NCBI GenBank assembly: GCA_002320485.1
Contig: DCKW01000011.1
Span: forward strand, 1 to 15,458
DNA length: 15,458 bases
Direction of reading: 5' to 3'
From: Micavibrio sp. UBA1664
Lineage (GTDB): Bacteria; Pseudomonadota; Alphaproteobacteria; Micavibrionales; UBA1664
The notes under the pieces were generated by a model, which saw only the letters and a list, made by a program, of their open reading frames with translations, made no database searches and had not been told where the DNA came from. Position 1 is the stretch's first letter. Each line of letters begins with the position of its first letter. Shown one piece after another: positions 12,918 to 15,458 of this stretch. The translations under genes were made by a program, and so were the position numbers.

Positions 12918-14067
12918 CATTTTTACCCCGCGCAGCAGTAATGCCTTTATTCGCTGGTGGTGGTCTGTTGATCGTTTAAGCCTCGGTTTATTGTTGGTGC
13001 TGGCTTTATTCGGCGTGGTTATGGTCGGGAGCGCGGGGCCGTCCGTTGCCACACGCATCGGCCTTGATGCCAACCATTTTCTGGTACGGCATATCATGTT
13101 TTTATTCCCCGCCCTGGCGGCTATGATAGGACTGGCGTGGCTGAAACCTAAGGATGTGTGGCGGTTTGCGACCATTTTGTATATCGTTGCCTTCATGGGT
13201 GTCATCATGACCCTTGTCCACGGAACCGAGATCAAAGGCGCCATGCGCTGGGTCAGGGTATTAGGGTTTTCCATTCAGCCCAGTGAATTTTTAAAACCGG
13301 CCTTTATCCTTTTATCCGCATGGTTTCTCAGTAAGCAAAAAATGCAATCTCAATTTCCGGGTATTATGATCGCTCTTGTCCTCTATGCGCTCACGGCCGC
13401 TGTTTTGTTGATGCAGCCGGATTTCGGAATGTTTTTCTTGGCCTCTTGTGTATTCGGGATGCAGATTTTTCTGGCAGGGTGTCCGCTTCGTTATGTTGCT
13501 GTGTTGGGATTGATCGGTATTATCGGCATTGGCTTGGCCTATGCCATTCTGGATCACGTCCAGTCACGGATTGACAGGTTCCTGTTTCCCGAAGGGGCGG
13601 ACACGTACCAGATTGACCGCTCGAAAGAGGCGTTTATGAACGGCGGGTTTTTAGGGACCGGTCCCGGTCAGGGGACGGCCAAAAATCAGGTTCCCGATGT
13701 TCATTCCGATTTTATTTTTACAGCAATGGGCGAGGAGTGGGGATTTTTGTTTACCTCTATGATCGTCGGATTATTTGCGTTTTTATTCTATCGGTTCTTT
13801 TCGCATTTTGCGCGCTCGGACTCGCTTTTTATCATGCTCGGTGGCGGAGGATTAACCTTTATGTTGGCGATCCAATGCTTTATCCATATGGGGTCGACAT
13901 TGCAGTTGATACCCTCAAAAGGTATGACATTACCGTTGATCAGCTATGGCGGTTCCTCGTTGATAGCCGTTGGCTTATGTCTGGGGCTCATTCTTGCCTT
14001 ATCCCGCGGGATAGGCGATGATAGAAAGCGGGCGACATGGCGGACCCTGACAAAAAAAGATATTTAA
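12910..14067 (+). CDS. ftsW: Septal peptidoglycan glycosyltransferase FtsW (SEDS family)
   Basis: A 385-residue polytopic SEDS protein that polymerises lipid II at the septum with its partner FtsI, encoded in the same cluster. About ten membrane helices. Motifs: GAMRWVRVLGFSIQPSEFLK (110-129), QPDFGM (169-174), DTYQIDRSKEAFMNGGF (231-247), GTGPGQGTAKNQVPDVHSDF (249-268) with the catalytic-site Asp267, GEEWGF (274-279), and IPSKGMTLPLISYGGSS (334-350). One difference from the family is noted: in the helix before that last motif the usual Asn reads His326 (FIHMGST). It begins inside the murD end and stops 11 bases before murG. Confidence 0.96.
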   Translation: MNNIFTPRSSNAFIRWWWSVDRLSLGLLLVLALFGVVMVGSAGPSVATRIGLDANHFLVRHIMFLFPALAAMIGLAWLKPKDVWRFATILYIVAFMGVIMTLVHGTEIKGAMRWVRVLGFSIQPSEFLKPAFILLSAWFLSKQKMQSQFPGIMIALVLYALTAAVLLMQPDFGMFFLASCVFGMQIFLAGCPLRYVAVLGLIGIIGIGLAYAILDHVQSRIDRFLFPEGADTYQIDRSKEAFMNGGFLGTGPGQGTAKNQVPDVHSDFIFTAMGEEWGFLFTSMIVGLFAFLFYRFFSHFARSDSLFIMLGGGGLTFMLAIQCFIHMGSTLQLIPSKGMTLPLISYGGSSLIAVGLCLGLILALSRGIGDDRKRATWRTLTKKDI

Positions 14068-14078
14068 GAGGCGTTATA

Positions 14079-15185
14079 ATGACAAAACAGACAATCATGT
14101 TATGTGCAGGCGGAACCGGAGGGCATGTATTTCCTGCCCTGTCTTTGGCGAAGGATTTGCTCTCCCGTGATTGCAACGTCGTTTTCCTGACGGACGAGAG
14201 GGCAATAAAATATGTGAGGGATAAATATGATGATATGACGGTTTGCGTTATTCCTTCATCAACTATTCCTGCGGGTCTTATGAGTAAAATAAAAGGTATC
14301 GCGCTTCTCGGGCGCGGTTATTTGAAATCGCGACAGTTAATCAACAAATATAAACCCCGCCTTGTTATCGGCTTCGGAGGATACCCATCCCTGCCTCCCA
14401 TGGTTGCAGCCCAACAAAAAGATATTATAACGATCATTCATGAACAAAATGCGATTCTCGGCAAGGCCAATGCTTATCTTGCGCCGAAAGCCGATCGTAT
14501 CGCGCTGAGCCTGCCTGACTTAAGTTCGCTTGATGAAACAGATGCGATGCGTGCGGTGGTAACGGGTAACCCAGTCCGTTCGGAAATTGCCGATCTCTAT
14601 TCCCATCCGTACAATGCACCTGATGAAGGCGAGCCTTTCAATTTATTTGTAATGGGTGGGTCGCTGGGCGCCAAAATTATGGCAAAATATGTGCCTGAAG
14701 CCTTGTCTCAATTACCGGAAAATCTGCGTGTTCGTATAAATGTGGTCCAGCAATGTCACGAGGAAGACATTTCGGCCATGCAGGATGCGTATGTCAATGC
14801 AGGGATTTCATCGACTTTAAAACCATTTTTCGATAATGTGCCCGAGATTTTGAAAAAAACCCATTTGGTAATTGCCCGTTCGGGGGCCAGTACCGTTGCC
14901 GAGTTATCGGTTGCCGGCGTTCCGGCCATTTACATTCCCTATCCGCATCATGCCGATCAGCAACAAAAAGTGAATGCAGAATCTATCTCAACACATGGTG
15001 GGGCATGGGTTATGGAGGAGAAAAACCTTAGTGCAGAATCTCTCAGTGCGAAGCTTGCCGAGCTGATGCAATCACCACAAACCCTTTTTCAGGCCGCCGA
15101 TGCAGCCAGAAGTAACGCTAAGCCCGAAGCGACGCGCAAGCTGGGTAATCTGGCGATTGCCTTGGTCAAAGGGTGGGATAAATAA
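14079..15185 (+). CDS. murG: UDP-GlcNAc:lipid I N-acetylglucosaminyltransferase MurG
   Basis: A 368-residue GT28 enzyme on the cytosolic face of the inner membrane that converts lipid I to lipid II. Motifs: GGTGGHVFP (11-19), GFGGYPSLPP (98-107), HEQNAILGKAN (121-131), VTGNPVR (161-167), GGSLGA (193-198), and the donor-binding block ARSGASTVAELSVAGVPA (266-283) with Glu275, then HADQQQ (291-296). The start is placed at 14079, where AAGAGG lies seven bases upstream and the protein begins just before the glycine loop. An in-frame ATG at 14037 would add 14 unconserved residues and overlap ftsW by 31 bases, so it is disfavoured. The glycine loop has Leu at 196 where Gln is common. Confidence 0.96.
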   Translation: MTKQTIMLCAGGTGGHVFPALSLAKDLLSRDCNVVFLTDERAIKYVRDKYDDMTVCVIPSSTIPAGLMSKIKGIALLGRGYLKSRQLINKYKPRLVIGFGGYPSLPPMVAAQQKDIITIIHEQNAILGKANAYLAPKADRIALSLPDLSSLDETDAMRAVVTGNPVRSEIADLYSHPYNAPDEGEPFNLFVMGGSLGAKIMAKYVPEALSQLPENLRVRINVVQQCHEEDISAMQDAYVNAGISSTLKPFFDNVPEILKKTHLVIARSGASTVAELSVAGVPAIYIPYPHHADQQQKVNAESISTHGGAWVMEEKNLSAESLSAKLAELMQSPQTLFQAADAARSNAKPEATRKLGNLAIALVKGWDK

Positions 15186-15198
15186 TACGGCCTAGTGC

Positions 15199-15239
15199 TA
15201 TGCCTATGGCATAAAGGGGCGGTATCGTGTAAAGGATAC
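15199..15239 (+). promoter_or_regulatory. Two short hairpins in the murG-murC gap
   Basis: TATGCC (15199-15204) and GGCATA (15208-15213) form a perfect 6-bp arm pair around TAT. GTATC (15222-15226) and GATAC (15235-15239) form a second stem around 8 bases, which would partly bury the murC ribosome binding site AAGGA (15232-15236). Both stems are short; neither is followed by a T-run. Confidence 0.35.
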
Positions 15240-15243
15240 AAGT

Positions 15244-15458
15244 ATGAGAATTAACCCCCATCACATCGGCATCCTCCATTTTATCGGTATCGGCGGTATC
15301 GGCATGAGCGGTATTGCCGAAATCCTTCTTGATATGGGCTATAACTTGCAAGGGTCTGATCTTTCTGAAAACGCCAATGTTACAAGGTTGCAAGATAAGG
15401 GCGTCAGAATCATAATCGGGCATTCTGCCGAAAATCTGGGCGACGCATCCGCTGTCGT
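15244..15458 (+). CDS. murC: UDP-MurNAc:L-alanine ligase MurC, N-terminal part
   Basis: The first 71 residues of MurC, cut by the right edge. It is the cytosolic ligase that adds L-Ala to UDP-MurNAc, the first peptide step. The N-terminal Rossmann loop FIGIGGIGMSGIAEIL (13-28) and GSDLSENANVTRLQDKG (37-53) are characteristic. ATG at 15244 is preceded by AAGGA seven bases upstream. It lies 58 bases after murG, in the standard dcw order. Confidence 0.96.
   Translation, partial: MRINPHHIGILHFIGIGGIGMSGIAEILLDMGYNLQGSDLSENANVTRLQDKGVRIIIGHSAENLGDASAV

Noticed and set aside
14037..14078. Longer N-terminus for MurG from the ATG at 14037
   Set aside because: It would overlap ftsW by 31 bases, adds unconserved residues before the glycine loop, and the ATG at 14079 has AAGAGG at good spacing.
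1..15458. CRISPR arrays, insertion sequences, prophage or toxin-antitoxin genes
   Set aside because: I saw no regularly spaced repeats, transposase or integrase motifs, or paired small antitoxin/toxin frames in the window; the gene content is core chromosomal.

Overview
The window looks like a chromosomal segment of an alphaproteobacterium of moderate GC content with AT-rich intergenic DNA. The evidence is the order amidase - rnpB - mraZ - rsmH - ftsL - ftsI - murE - murF - mraY - murD - ftsW - murG - murC, a MurE with the DNPR motif of meso-diaminopimelate-adding enzymes, a poxvirus-type topoisomerase IB, and a short extended FtsL. I cannot fix the order or genus from sequence alone.

Left part (1-2550): a formate/nitrite-transporter-family gene cut by the window edge and a membrane-anchored PH-domain protein form a minus-strand pair. 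A plus-strand topoisomerase IB diverges from them and converges with a minus-strand DUF2945/Tudor-like small protein. All three transcription start regions carry a GAAC-N16-(C/T)NTT element resembling promoters of the alphaproteobacterial general stress sigma factor EcfG, so this may be a small stress-response island. That reading is inference.

Middle part (2550-4018): an AmpD-like N-acetylmuramoyl-L-alanine amidase, then the RNase P RNA gene, then about 540 bases of AT-rich DNA. This stretch holds a possible 65-residue minus-strand membrane microprotein with its own promoter and ribosome binding site, an AT-only inverted repeat, the likely dcw promoter(s), three 10-bp-spaced MraZ boxes, and a long imperfect hairpin in the mraZ leader.

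Right part (4019-15458): the division and cell wall (dcw) cluster, all on the plus strand. MraZ is its regulator and RsmH methylates 16S rRNA. MurE, MurF and MurD build the UDP-MurNAc-pentapeptide with MurC, whose gene is cut by the window end. MraY and MurG make lipid I and lipid II, and FtsW and FtsI, with FtsL, polymerise and crosslink septal peptidoglycan. Most junctions overlap by 4 or 8 bases, so translation is probably coupled. Only murF-mraY (105 bases) and murG-murC (58 bases) have sizeable gaps. The cluster is essentially ordinary; the points worth a second look lie in the leader and the non-dcw flanks.
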